Positions 1 through 9,449 of a stretch of 64,000 bases of DNA are shown in pieces. A program made the position numbers and the translations under genes. The notes beneath the pieces were generated by a model. The model ran no database searches. It saw only the letters and a program-made list of their open reading frames with translations, and was not told the DNA's origin. Numbering within the stretch: the first letter of the stretch is position 1; every line of letters starts with the position of its first letter. The DNA lies in NCBI GenBank assembly GCA_018136815.1, contig CM030938.1, positions 5,170,749-5,234,748 of the forward strand, in the 5' to 3' direction. The DNA comes from Isochrysis galbana. Its lineage: Eukaryota; Haptophyta; Isochrysidales; Isochrysidaceae.

Positions 1-1845
1 TTTGGCGCTTGCTGCCCCAATCGACGAGGCTGCCATTGATGAAGATGAGCCAGCCGCTCGTCGAACGTACTACGTCCCACGATGCGTCGACCATGCCGCG
101 TACCATGCCTTCACCTTGGCGAAAGAGGCCGATGATGGGGCTATCGCCATTGTTCTTGTAGTACTTGAGGCCCATGGTGCCACGGTTCTTGAGGTAGAGA
201 AGGCAATGCAGCGCCGCGTGCCAAAGGTTCACGGTGGGGAACGACATCGCGCGGCAAAGTTGGCCCACCGTGTACGAGATGTCGGGGTTGCTCACCACGG
301 CGGCGTAGAGGAGACTACCGACGAGGCCGCGGTACTTGGTGCCAAACTTGGGATCGAGCTCCTTCTTGATCCGCTCTTTCTCGTCTTGCGCCTCGATGAC
401 GTCCTTGCCGAGGTATGCGAACCATGATCAGCCCACGGAACTTGGTGAACTTGTTCGCCGCTAAGGGCTTCGTCATCATGTCGGCCACATTGAGCTCGGT
501 CTGAACGTGGTAGACACGTAACACATTCTTCTGCGTGAGCTCACGCACGTAGAGCTCACGACGATGGATGTGACGGGCCAAACCCTTCATGATGGGATTG
601 TCCGCGAGTGCCTTTGCACCCTTGCTGTCGGACAAGAGCGGGCTTGGTTCCGCTTGCTTCCAACCGAGATCCGCGAGCGTGTTACGGAAGTTCTCGATAC
701 GCTGCGAAGCGAGGGAGGCCGCCATCGTTTCCGCTTCGTTGGCCGACAAGGAGATGCTGTTTTGGCGCTTGCTGCCCCAATCGACGAGGCTTCGCTGAAC
801 GCCACGATGAAGCCAAATGCCTCAAGCCACATGGACAACTTGAGCCACCAATTGCGGCCGGATTGCACCAAGCCATAGAGCGATTGCCCTAAGAGGGCTG
901 CTAGCTCTTGTCCGTGTTCATCGTACTTGCGGTAGTTCTTGGGCATGCGTACCCAAACGCGCTCGTTGGGGGGCAACTCGCTCTGCGTGTACGCGGAGAT
1001 GGCATCGGCGGCGCCCTTGTACGTGCACATGATGACGGAGATGACGCAGAAGAGTCGAAAGCCGCCATGGGAGATGGTTGGCGAGTACGAGAGGTCAAAG
1101 TCAATGCCCGGTACTTGGCGGAAGCCTTGGACGTACATGCGCACCTAGTGGGATGGCGCGTCCCACTTCCTTGATTGGCTTCTCGTCGATGAAGGTCTTG
1201 TTGGTCACCAAGGTGTTGTACTCCTTCATGCGTGCCTCCTCCCACAAGTCTTGTTCATCTTGTGGTAGGTACTTGAGTTGGTGCGGCTTGAAGGGCTTTG
1301 GGAAGCCGATGTAGATGGCGTCGTCGCACACCTCGGTCGCCATCAAGATCTTGTGGCACATCGACGCCGAGTACTCGCTTGCACTCTCGTCGCCCAAGAT
1401 GGTGTTGTCGTTGCCCAAGGTGGAGTAGTCCATCACCGTGTACGGGAGCTCCTCTCCCGCGATGCGGCTTGAGCGGCGTGGCGCGGTGTCCTCCTTGCCA
1501 TCTTCCGACTCGAATGGCCCGCGTTGCACTTCGCCACTTGGCGTAAGCGTGTCGTCATCCTCCTCATCGGACTCGATGATGCGGCGGTGCCGTTGAGGAG
1601 CTCGGATAGGCGGCGTGCTGTCGGAGGTGTTGTCGCTAGCATCCTCTTCCACCTCCGTGATGGGGCCCGAGTAGGAATGCTCCGAGGGCGTGTAGTCCGG
1701 ATCCTCGTGGTCCTCCGGGATGCCAAACGCGTAGATTGAGCCATGCATCTTGCCGTATTGGTCGGTCTTGTCAATGGGGATCTCACCCCCCCTCGTGGTT
1801 TTCCACGGGAACTCGGTCTCCATGAAGGTGGCGTGCACACCGCTC
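1..1845 (-). pseudogene. Older Copia copy, left part, rearranged and interrupted
   Basis: On the minus strand this stretch is nearly identical to the pol half of the intact element at 1846-6959. Reading leftwards from 1845 it carries the integrase/RT spacer. It then loses 38 nt at about 1146, which shifts the frame at the start of reverse transcriptase. It continues through the first part of RT and at about 789 jumps roughly 700 nt to the end of RNase H. At about 425 it jumps back to the stretch equivalent to 5885-6298, so bases 1-424 are out of order. The missing YVDD block and the frameshift rule out a working enzyme. The copy continues at 6960-7757, because the intact element landed inside it. 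The window edge cuts the left end. Confidence 0.9.
1841..1845. other. Target site duplication, left copy (CGCTC)
   Basis: CGCTC immediately precedes the left LTR and is repeated immediately after the right LTR at 6960-6964. Removing the element and one copy restores a continuous reading of the older minus-strand Copia pol gene. Confidence 0.95.
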
Positions 1846-2093
1846 TGAGAAGCGCAAGGCTTCATGCAAGGCTTCATGTGTGTCGTGAACACAAGGCCTA
1901 GCTATGGCTAAGTGGTGTGCAAAACATTTGTTCTTGTTGGGGGTTTTGTTTTTGTGTCGGTTACGTGATCGGCGGTTGAGTCGGTTACGGCGGTTGAGTC
2001 GTTTGAACGTGGTTGAGTCGTTTGAACGGAGAACGGACCGTGCAAGGGTAGAGACCCCTAAGAGACAAGTAACAAGACAGCTTTCGCCACTCA
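1846..2093 (+). repeat. 5' LTR of the complete Copia element
   Basis: This 248-bp LTR starts TGAGAAGCGC and ends CGCCACTCA, the usual TG...CA ends. It contains several short repeats built on GGTTGAGTCG and GTTTGAACG. It matches 6712-6959 along its whole length. In this class the LTR carries the Pol II promoter and the polyadenylation signal; I see no clear TATA box. Confidence 0.95.
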
Positions 2094-2094
2094 T

Positions 2095-2110
2095 CTGGTA
2101 CCCCCGCCGA
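2095..2110 (+). promoter_or_regulatory. Candidate primer-binding site
   Basis: TGGTACCCCCGCCG begins three bases after the left LTR, where reverse transcription is primed in LTR elements. The leading TGG fits the CCA end of a tRNA. The rest is not the TGGTATCAGAGC type typical of initiator-Met priming in plant Copia elements, so a different tRNA is probably used. The tRNA was not identified. Confidence 0.55.
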
Positions 2111-2123
2111 GAGACAAAGAGAC

Positions 2124-5100
2124 ATGGACAAGAACAATGACAAGATCTTCTTCTACAACAAGGATGGTGCTGAATGGAGAGCATTCAGGCCCAAGTTGCT
2201 CGCGATGGCCGGCAAGAACGGTTGCCGACGTGCGATGCTCAAGAACAAGACGGAAAGCGTCGATGACGCCGACAAGGACAAGGAAGCCACCCAGGTGGAA
2301 CTGAACAAGGCATATGACCTCCTCATCATGTGCATCAAGGATGACAAGCTTGTGGCCACCTTGGATGTGCTCTACACGGATGAGGAGGAAGAGAAGTACG
2401 ACGGCCACCGTGCGTTCAAACACATCGACGAGTTGCACGTGGCGGTCAACACCGAAGACAAGGCTGAAGACAAGAAGATGGAGTATGACACACTCAAGAT
2501 GACCAACCTCCAGGAGTTCCCCTCAAGGGAGGAGGTCACCAACCGCTTTGACAACATGTTTGGCATCTTCCAAGGACTCAAGGGCACCGCGCGCGAAGTC
2601 TCCGTGGCCGAGTTGTGCCTCGACATGAAAGCGAGTTTCATTGGATGTGGAGAAGGAGTCCTTCGTGAAGTGGACAAGGCATGGGGCTCCTTGGAGGTTG
2701 AGCACCGCAAGAGGCCTGATATGGTGCACAAGAACCTTGTGGAGGCAGCGGCCATCGCCCATAAGCATGAGGCGGTGCGCTCCACGGTGCGTCCGGGCCA
2801 ACGTGCAATGCAAGCGTCCAAGACCGAGGATGACACGGATGCTATCAAGAAGGCCTATGAGGCGGGCTTCAAGGCTGGCCAAGGTGGGCGTGGAGGTGGT
2901 AGGAACAACAACAACAAGGACAAGAAGCCCTGCTCCCACTGCGACCGCATGCACGCGGGCATCTGCTGGTCCAACCCCGACACCGCGCACTTGATCGATT
3001 GGGACAAGGTGCCGGAGGGCCTCCAAGCCAAGATCAAGGCCAACCTCTACGATGCCAAGATGAAGAAGGAAAACAAGCAAAGTGGTGGACGCCTCACCTT
3101 CACCTGCAACAAGATATGCGCCACCACGACCAAGAACACCGAGAATGATTCGATGCGCATCCTCATCGACTCGGGCGCCACCGGGGCGGACTACTTCAAC
3201 GACATCAGCTTCTTTCCGGATGGCGTGGATGAGACGCGCACGGACATGGTTGAGGTGGCAAGTGGCAAGGCAATCAAGACTTGGGGCACCGGCACCGCCA
3301 AGTTCCTTGCACTTGTGCGCCCCCAAGCCGGTGCACCCCTTGGATGGCATGTGGTCGAGAAGCCCGACGCATCCTTTGGTCCATTCAAACGCAACATGCT
3401 CTCCACCCACAAGGCGTGCTCACGCAATGATGATATGAAGTGCATCATGGGCAAGGTGAATGGCTTTGAACTTCCTGGAGGTGCATTCATGCCTTTCACC
3501 ATGGGTGACGACTCCCAAGGCTTCTATGTGGACGTACAGCCCATCCCCAAGGGCGAGACGACCAAGGCGTACTCGCTTGGACCGTACACCACCGACAAGC
3601 ACAAGGACATGCACGCCACGCATGAGGAGGCCAAGGAGATTTGGCGCGCGCGCCTTGGATCGCCTAGCGATGAACGCCTCCGCCGCCTGCCGGACTACTC
3701 CGTCGACGTGCCCGCCAACCTCAAGCGCATTCAAGCAAGGAAGGCGGAAGACGTCAACGAGGTCGCGCTCAAGGCCAATGCGCAACGCCGACCCGGAGGC
3801 GGAGGTGGAGGACCATGGATGACAAGCGCCGTCGGGGACGTCATCACCAACGACATCCTAACTATGCCTTGCCGCAGCGTGCTCACGGGCTACAAGTACG
3901 TGGACGTGTTCTACGACGTCTTCTCCGGCCTAGTGTTCGCGTATCCCATGCGCTTCAAGTCGGAGCACCCAACGATGTTGCAGCGCTTCTTGGCGGACAC
4001 GCAAGGGTTCTTCATCGTGAAGCGCTTGCACTCGGACAATGAGCCCGTGCTCAAGAGCGACAAGGTGCAAGAGATCTGCGATAGCAACTTGATCCGCAAG
4101 CAAGAGAGCAACCCGTACGAGCCGTGGGGCAACCCTGCGGAAATCGCGGTCAAGTTGCTCGAGCGCACCATGCGACCATTGCTCCTGGGGTGCAATGCCC
4201 CCCAAGAGTATTGGGAGTTTGCGCTCTATCCCGCGATGGTGATCATCAACCGCATCCCCGGCGCCAAAGACACTGCTCCTCCTCTAGTGCGTGCCGGCAT
4301 CCGCCACACGGTCAACCTGAGCATGCTCAAGGTGTTCGGTTGCAAGGCCATCGTGCAGAAGCCCAAGGCGTATCGCGACAACAACTTGTCGGAGCAAGCA
4401 CAAGAGTGCATCTACTTGGGCCCGGCACGCTACCACACGGGCAACATCTTCATGTCCCTCGAGACGGGCAAGGTGTTTGTGAGCGGTGTGCACGCCACCT
4501 TCATGGAGACCGAGTTCCCGTGGAAAACCACGAGGGGGGGTGAGATCCCCATTGACAAGACCGACCAATACGGCAAGATGCATGGCTCAATCTACGCGTT
4601 TGGCATCCCGGAGGACCACGAGGATCCGGACTACACGCCCTCGGAGCATTCCTACTCGGGCCCCATCACGGAGGTGGAAGAGGATGCTAGCGACAACACC
4701 TCCGACAGCACGCCGCCTATCCGAGCTCCTCAACGGCACCGCCGCATCATCGAGTCCGATGAGGAGGATGACGACACGCTTACGCCAAGTGGCGAAGTGC
4801 AACGCGGGCCATTCGAGTCGGAAGATGGCAAGGAGGACACCGCGCCACGCCGCTCAAGCCGCATCGCGGGAGAGGAGCTCCCGTACACGGTGATGGACTA
4901 CTCCACCTTGGGCAACGACAACACCATCTTGGGCGACGAGAGTGCAAGCGAGTACTCGGCGTCGATGTGCCACAAGATCTTGATGGCGACCGAGGTGTGC
5001 GACGACGCCATCTACATCGGCTTCCCAAAGCCCTTCAAGCCGCACCAACTCAAGTACCTACCACAAGATGAACAAGACTTGTGGGAGGAGGCACGCATGA

Positions 5101-6647
5101 AGGAGTACAACACCTTGGTGACCAACAAGACCTTCATCGACGAGAAGCCAATCAAGGAAGTGGGACGCGCCATCCCACTAGGTGAGACCCTCCGCTACAA
5201 GCGCGACGGCATCCGCAAGTCACGCATGTACGTCCAAGGCTTCCGCCAAGTACCGGGCATTGACTTTGACCTCTCGTACTCGCCAACCATCTCCCATGGC
5301 GGCTTTCGACTCTTCTGCGTCATCTCCGTCATCATGTGCACGTACAAGGGCGCCGCCGATGCCATCTCCGCGTACACGCAGAGCGAGTTGCCCCCCAACG
5401 AGCGCGTTTGGGTACGCATGCCCAAGAACTACCGCAAGTACGATGAACACGGACAAGAGCTAGCAGCCCTCTTAGGGCAATCGCTCTATGGCTTGGTGCA
5501 ATCCGGCCGCAATTGGTGGCTCAAGTTGTCCATGTGGCTTGAGGCATTTGGCTTCATCGTGGCGTTCAGCGAGCCATGCCTTTACGTGCTCCGTGATGAG
5601 GATTCCTTCATGGTCATGGCCACGTACGTGGACGACATGCCGTGGGGCTCCAATGACATGAAGCTCGTGCGCAAGGTGTTTGAGGCCATGGAGAAGGATG
5701 GCTTCAAGCTCACTTGGCATGAAGGTCTCGATGAAGTACTTGGAGCCCAACTCAAGGAAGTGAGTGATGGAATCATTCTTCACCAAGGAGACTACATCAA
5801 CAAGATGGTGGGCGCGCACCTCGAAGAGATGACCAAGTACGAGGACACGTTGCGCAACACCGTCGACACGCCATGCAACTCGTACCTCGGCAAGGACGTC
5901 ATCGAGGCGCAAGACGAGAAAGAGCGGATCAAGGCGGAGCTCGATCCCAAGTTTGGCACCAAGTACCGCGGCCTTGTCGGTAGTCTCCTCTACGCCGCCG
6001 TGGTGAGCAACCCCGACATCTCGTACACGGTGGGCCAACTTTGCCGCGCGATGTCGTTCCCCACCGTGAACCTTTGGCAGGCGGCGCTGCATTGCCTTCT
6101 CTACCTCAAGAACCGTGGCACCATGGGCCTCAAGTACTACAAGAACAATGGCGATAGCCCCATCATCGGCCTCTTTCGTCAAGGTGAAGGCATGGTACGC
6201 GGCATGGTCGACGCATCGTGGGACGTAGTACGTTCGACGAGCGGTTGGCTCATCTTCATCAATGGTAGCCTCGTCGATTGGGGCAGCAAGCGCCAAAACA
6301 GCATCTCCTTGTCGGCCAATGAAGCGGAAACGATGGCGGCCTCCCTTGCTTCGCAACGTATCGAGAACTTCCGTAACACGCTCGCGGATCTCGGTTGGAA
6401 GCAAGCGGAGCCAAGTCCGCTCTTGTCCGACAGCAAGGGTGCAAAGGCACTCGCGGACAATCCCATCATGAAGGGTTTGGCCCGTCACATCCATCGTCGT
6501 GAGCTCTACGTGCGTGAGCTCACGCAGAAGAATGTGTTACGTGTCTACCACGTTCAGACCGAGCTCAATGTGGCCGACATGATGACGAAGCCCTTAGCTG
6601 CGAACAAGTTCACCAAGTTCCGTGGGCTGATCATGGTTCGCATTTGA
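2124..6647 (+). CDS. Copia gag-pol polyprotein (1507 aa)
   Basis: The polyprotein encodes the enzymes that copy and integrate the element. Visible blocks: a short zinc knuckle CSHCDRMHAGIC at residues 270-281; an aspartic protease site LIDSGATG with D349; an integrase core with acidic residues near D577, D638 and E673; RT with GQSLYGLVQSGRNWW and YVDD at 1168-1171; and RNase H with D1363, E1400 and D1436. The order IN before RT marks the Copia superfamily. Odd features: the integrase lacks the upstream H-H-C-C zinc-binding set, and RT has DAISAY where DVKTAFL is usual. Gag and Pol share one frame with no stop between them. The ATG at 2124 lies 30 nt after the LTR. The ORF is intact, so the element may be active. 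Confidence 0.95.
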   Translation: MDKNNDKIFFYNKDGAEWRAFRPKLLAMAGKNGCRRAMLKNKTESVDDADKDKEATQVELNKAYDLLIMCIKDDKLVATLDVLYTDEEEEKYDGHRAFKHIDELHVAVNTEDKAEDKKMEYDTLKMTNLQEFPSREEVTNRFDNMFGIFQGLKGTAREVSVAELCLDMKASFIGCGEGVLREVDKAWGSLEVEHRKRPDMVHKNLVEAAAIAHKHEAVRSTVRPGQRAMQASKTEDDTDAIKKAYEAGFKAGQGGRGGGRNNNNKDKKPCSHCDRMHAGICWSNPDTAHLIDWDKVPEGLQAKIKANLYDAKMKKENKQSGGRLTFTCNKICATTTKNTENDSMRILIDSGATGADYFNDISFFPDGVDETRTDMVEVASGKAIKTWGTGTAKFLALVRPQAGAPLGWHVVEKPDASFGPFKRNMLSTHKACSRNDDMKCIMGKVNGFELPGGAFMPFTMGDDSQGFYVDVQPIPKGETTKAYSLGPYTTDKHKDMHATHEEAKEIWRARLGSPSDERLRRLPDYSVDVPANLKRIQARKAEDVNEVALKANAQRRPGGGGGGPWMTSAVGDVITNDILTMPCRSVLTGYKYVDVFYDVFSGLVFAYPMRFKSEHPTMLQRFLADTQGFFIVKRLHSDNEPVLKSDKVQEICDSNLIRKQESNPYEPWGNPAEIAVKLLERTMRPLLLGCNAPQEYWEFALYPAMVIINRIPGAKDTAPPLVRAGIRHTVNLSMLKVFGCKAIVQKPKAYRDNNLSEQAQECIYLGPARYHTGNIFMSLETGKVFVSGVHATFMETEFPWKTTRGGEIPIDKTDQYGKMHGSIYAFGIPEDHEDPDYTPSEHSYSGPITEVEEDASDNTSDSTPPIRAPQRHRRIIESDEEDDDTLTPSGEVQRGPFESEDGKEDTAPRRSSRIAGEELPYTVMDYSTLGNDNTILGDESASEYSASMCHKILMATEVCDDAIYIGFPKPFKPHQLKYLPQDEQDLWEEARMKEYNTLVTNKTFIDEKPIKEVGRAIPLGETLRYKRDGIRKSRMYVQGFRQVPGIDFDLSYSPTISHGGFRLFCVISVIMCTYKGAADAISAYTQSELPPNERVWVRMPKNYRKYDEHGQELAALLGQSLYGLVQSGRNWWLKLSMWLEAFGFIVAFSEPCLYVLRDEDSFMVMATYVDDMPWGSNDMKLVRKVFEAMEKDGFKLTWHEGLDEVLGAQLKEVSDGIILHQGDYINKMVGAHLEEMTKYEDTLRNTVDTPCNSYLGKDVIEAQDEKERIKAELDPKFGTKYRGLVGSLLYAAVVSNPDISYTVGQLCRAMSFPTVNLWQAALHCLLYLKNRGTMGLKYYKNNGDSPIIGLFRQGEGMVRGMVDASWDVVRSTSGWLIFINGSLVDWGSKRQNSISLSANEAETMAASLASQRIENFRNTLADLGWKQAEPSPLLSDSKGAKALADNPIMKGLARHIHRRELYVRELTQKNVLRVYHVQTELNVADMMTKPLAANKFTKFRGLIMVRI

Positions 6648-6702
6648 GATCTTGCTGCCTTGCGAATCCCTCATTTGTTGCCCTTCTCCAGGGGATCAGG
6701 TC

Positions 6703-6711
6703 AAGGGGGGG
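6703..6711 (+). promoter_or_regulatory. Polypurine tract
   Basis: AAGGGGGGG abuts the first base of the 3' LTR. This purine run survives RNase H and primes plus-strand DNA synthesis in LTR elements. A related tract (CAAGGGGCG) ends the Copia fragment at about 8735. Confidence 0.9.
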
Positions 6712-6959
6712 TGAGAAGCGCAAGGCTTCATGCAAGGCTTCATGTGTGTCGTGAACACAAGGCCTAGCTATGGCTAAGTGGTGTGCAAAACATTTGTTCT
6801 TGTTGGGGGTTTTGTTTTTGTGTCGGTTACGTGATCGGCGGTTGAGTCGGTTACGGCGGTTGAGTCGTTTGAACGTGGTTGAGTCGTTTGAACGGAGAAC
6901 GGACCGTGCAAGGGTAGAGACCCCTAAGAGACAAGTAACAAGACAGCTTTCGCCACTCA
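6712..6959 (+). repeat. 3' LTR of the complete Copia element
   Basis: This is the second 248-bp copy of the LTR at 1846-2093, with the same ends and no difference that I could find by eye. It is followed by the second target duplication copy at 6960-6964. Confidence 0.95.
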
Positions 6960-7757
6960 CGCTCACAAACACCTTGCCCGTCTCGAGGGACATGAAGATG
7001 TTGCCCGTGTGGTAGCGTGCCGGGCCCAAGTAGATGCACTCTTGTGCTTGCTCCGACAAGTTGTTGTCGCGATACGCCTTGGGCTTCTGCACGATGGCCT
7101 TGCAACCGAACACCTTGAGCATGCTCAGGTTGACCGTGTGGCGGATGCCGGCACGCACTAGAGGAGGAGCAGTGTCTTTGGCGCCGGGGATGCGGTTGAT
7201 GATCACCATCGCGGGATAGAGCGCAAACTCCCAATACTCTTGGGGGGCATTGCACCCCAGGAGCAATGGTCGCATGGTGCGCTCGAGCAACTTGACCGCG
7301 ATTTCCGCAGGGTTGCCCCACGGCTCGTACGGGTTGCTCTCTTGCTTGCGGATCAAGTTGCTATCGCAGATCTCTTGCACCTTGTCGCTCTTGAGCACGG
7401 GCTCATTGTCCGAGTGCAAGCGCTTCACGATGAAGAACCCTTGCGTGTCCGCCAAGAAGCGCTGCAACATCGTTGGGTGCTCCGACTTGAAGCGCATGGG
7501 ATACGCGAACACTAGGCCGGAGAAGACGTCGTAGAACACGTCCACGTACTTGTAGCCCGTGAGCACGCTGCGGCAAGGCATAGTTAGGATGTCGTTGGTG
7601 ATGACGTCCCCGACGGCGCTTGTCATCCATGGTCCTCCACCTCCGCCTCCGGGTCGGCGTTGCGCATTGGCCTTGAGCGCGACCTCGTTGACGTCTTCCG
7701 CCTTCCTTGCTTGAATGCGCTTGAGGTTGGCGGGCACGTCGACGGAGTAGTCCGGCA
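6960..7757 (-). pseudogene. Older Copia copy, right part (integrase region)
   Basis: On the minus strand this matches the integrase region of the intact element (equivalent to about 3690-4494) and reads without stops. It continues the older copy across the insertion: the codons for KVFVS lie here and the next ones, for GVHATF, lie at 1845. At about 7757 it does not run on towards protease and Gag. The sequence instead turns round into a plus-strand copy of the same integrase segment. The older element therefore has no 5' half. Confidence 0.9.
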
Positions 7758-8022
7758 GGCCGCCAACCTCAAGCGCCTTCAAGCAAGGAAGGCGGAAGAC
7801 GCCAACGAGGTCGCGCTCAAGGCCAATGCGCAACGTCGACCCGGAGGCGGAGGAGGAGGACCATGGATGACAAGCGCCGTTGGGGACGTTATCACCAACG
7901 ACATCCTCACTATGCCTTGCCGCAGCGTGCTCACGGGCTACAAGTACGTGGACGTGTTCTACGACGTCTTCTCCGGCCTCGTGTTCGCGTATCCCATGCG
8001 CTTCAAGTCGGAGCATCCAACG
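7500..8022. repeat. Fold-back inverted repeat of a Copia integrase segment
   Basis: About 250 bp of integrase sequence on the minus strand (to about 7757) is followed after a few bases by nearly the same sequence on the plus strand (about 7762-8022). The arms differ at scattered bases, so they are not one fresh palindromic copy. This looks like joining of two related copies, or a hairpin-type repair event. Confidence 0.85.
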
Positions 8023-8338
8023 AGGCGGCCTCCCTCGCTTCGCAGCGTATCGAGAACTTCCGTAACACGCTCGCGGATCTCGGTTGGAAGCAAGCGGAAC
8101 CAAGCCCGCTCTTGTCCGACAGCAAGGGTGCAAAGGCACTCGCGGACAATCCCATCATGAAGGGTTTGGCCCGTCACATCCATCGTCGTGAGCTCTACGT
8201 GCGTGAGCTCACGCAGAAGAATGTGTTACGTGTCTACCACGTTCAGACCGAGCTCAATGTGGCCGACATGATGACGAAGCCCTTAGCGGCGAACAAGTTC
8301 ACCAAGTTCCGTGGGCTGATCATGGTTCGCATCTGAGA
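7762..8338 (+). pseudogene. Chimeric Copia fragment: integrase joined to RNase H
   Basis: This plus-strand fragment starts in the integrase spacer, runs through the first acidic motif, and at about 8022 jumps roughly 2.4 kb within the element to the RNase H tail. It then reads to the normal C-terminus and stop at 8336-8338. RT is absent. The junction (CCAACGAGGCGGCC) shows a few bases of shared sequence, consistent with end joining or template switching. The join happens to keep an open frame, but no integrase or RT function can remain. Confidence 0.88.
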
Positions 8339-8347
8339 TCTTGCTGT

Positions 8348-8541
8348 CCGTTCAAACGACTCAACCGCCGTAACCGACTCAACCGCCGTAACCGACTCAA
8401 CCGCCAGTCACGTAACCGACACAAAAACAAAACCCCAACAAGAACAAATGCTTTGCACACCACCTAGCCATAGCTAGGCCTTGGGTTCACGACGCACATT
8501 AAGCCTTGCATGAAGCCTTGTATGAAGCCTTGCGCTTCTCA
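8348..8541 (-). repeat. Copia LTR fragment, inverted
   Basis: This is the reverse complement of the LTR, lacking about 60 bp of its 3' end and ending at the canonical TGAGAAGC terminus (8541 on the minus strand). It has a few substitutions and an extra copy of the GGTTGAGTCG repeat, so it is older than the two intact LTRs. Confidence 0.85.
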
Positions 8542-8735
8542 GAGCTCACGCAGAAGAATGTGTTACGTGTCTACCACGTTCAGACCGAGCTCAATGTGGC
8601 CGACATGATGACGAAGCCCTTAGCGGCGAACAAGTTCACCAAGTTCCGTGGGCTGATCATGGTTCGCATCTGAGATCTTGCTGCCTTGCGAATCCCTCAT
8701 TTGTTGCCCTTCTCCGGGGGATCAGGTCAAGGGGC
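8542..8735 (+). pseudogene. Copia fragment: RNase H tail to polypurine tract
   Basis: This matches about 6513-6710 of the intact element: the last 45 or so codons of the polyprotein, its stop, the 3' untranslated stretch and the polypurine tract. An LTR should follow, but an inverted integrase/RT spacer piece follows instead. Confidence 0.85.
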
Positions 8736-8850
8736 GTTGTCGCTAGTGTCCTCTTCCACCTCCGTGATGGGTCCCGAGTAGGAATGCTCCGAGGGCGTGT
8801 AGTCCGGATCCTCGTGGTCCTCCGGGATGCTAAACGCGTAGATTGAGCCG
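8736..8850 (-). pseudogene. Copia fragment: integrase/RT spacer, inverted
   Basis: This is the reverse complement of the acidic spacer of the polyprotein (equivalent to about 4589-4697) with scattered substitutions. It ends abruptly in sequence that does not match the element. Confidence 0.8.
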
Positions 8851-9085
8851 CGACAAGTGGGCACGCGATACCCATGTGATCTGCTTGATCTACCTCTGGA
8901 GCTCGTACTGGGATTCCGAAGACGCCTTTCAAGACGTTCACGTTATGGACAGCGACGCGAATCTACTCCAGAGAATCGATCCAAGCCGTCGGCAGAGCAA
9001 CCTGTTGTTCCCCGGGTTAGTCGAGAAGATACGTGTCTTTCTTGCTGGAGAAGAGCAACGCCATATATGTGCGCCACATAGCAAG
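8851..9085. other. Non-Copia insert between Copia fragments
   Basis: This stretch is not related to the intact element. Two plus-strand frames stay open for 70-80 codons but neither resembles a family I know. It may be the tail of another retroelement or the original host sequence between two LTR pieces. Confidence 0.4.
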
Positions 9086-9202
9086 CCGTAACCGACTCAA
9101 CCGCCGTAACCGACTCAACCGCCGATCACGTAACCGACACATAAACAAAACCCCAACAAGAACAAATGCTTTACACACCACCTAGCCATAGCTAGGCCTT
9201 AG
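9086..9202 (-). repeat. Copia LTR fragment, inverted (second)
   Basis: This is a reverse-complement piece from the middle of the LTR, with the GGTTGAGTCG repeats and the AACAAGAACAAATGC block. Both ends are missing. It marks the right edge of the Copia cluster. Confidence 0.8.
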
Positions 9203-9212
9203 GACAGACCTG

Positions 9213-9449
9213 GAGTGTAAAAAGAAGTGCGCGCAGGTCGGATTCGAAAGTGGGTTGATGAATGTGAAGGTGAAGGTGAACACTCAAGTGGCCACCATTC
9301 CACATTCCACTCAAAGAGAGAAACCCGCGCTCGCGAGTAGCTGCCCCGGCAACAAGGGAGGAGCTGTGGGGCAGAGGTCTCCAATACATAATAGTAGTAT
9401 ACTGGAGTGAAAAAAAAGAAGCGCGCGCGGGTCGGATTCGAACCACCCC
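9213..9449 (-). repeat. Two copies of a short repeat with a tRNA T-arm-like box
   Basis: Two segments of about 40 bp (near 9213-9255 and 9403-9447) share a unit that on the minus strand reads TTCGAATCCGACC, then a GC-rich stretch, then a T run. The right copy has the full GGTTCGAATCC, the tRNA T-arm/Pol III B-box consensus, followed by eight Ts, a Pol III terminator type. I find no A box or tRNA cloverleaf, so this is more likely a tRNA-derived SINE remnant than a tRNA gene. Confidence 0.4.

Larger units (their letters stand above)
1846..6959 (+). mobile_element. Complete Ty1/copia LTR retrotransposon, self-nested
   Basis: This 5114-bp element has every landmark of an LTR retrotransposon: two 248-bp LTRs starting TGAGAAGC and ending CACTCA, a primer-binding-site candidate after the left LTR, one open gag-pol ORF, a polypurine tract and a 5-bp target duplication (CGCTC at 1841-1845 and 6960-6964). 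Domain order is Gag, protease, integrase, RT, RNase H, which is the Copia order. The LTRs look identical by eye and the ORF is open, so insertion was probably recent. The target was an older copy of the same family in the opposite orientation, hit between the integrase core and the spacer. Confidence 0.96.

Noticed and set aside
5472-6494. 340-codon minus-strand ORF inside the Copia element
   Set aside because: It is the antisense shadow of the RT/RNase H coding strand, repeated wherever that part of the element occurs; the plus strand has all the motifs.
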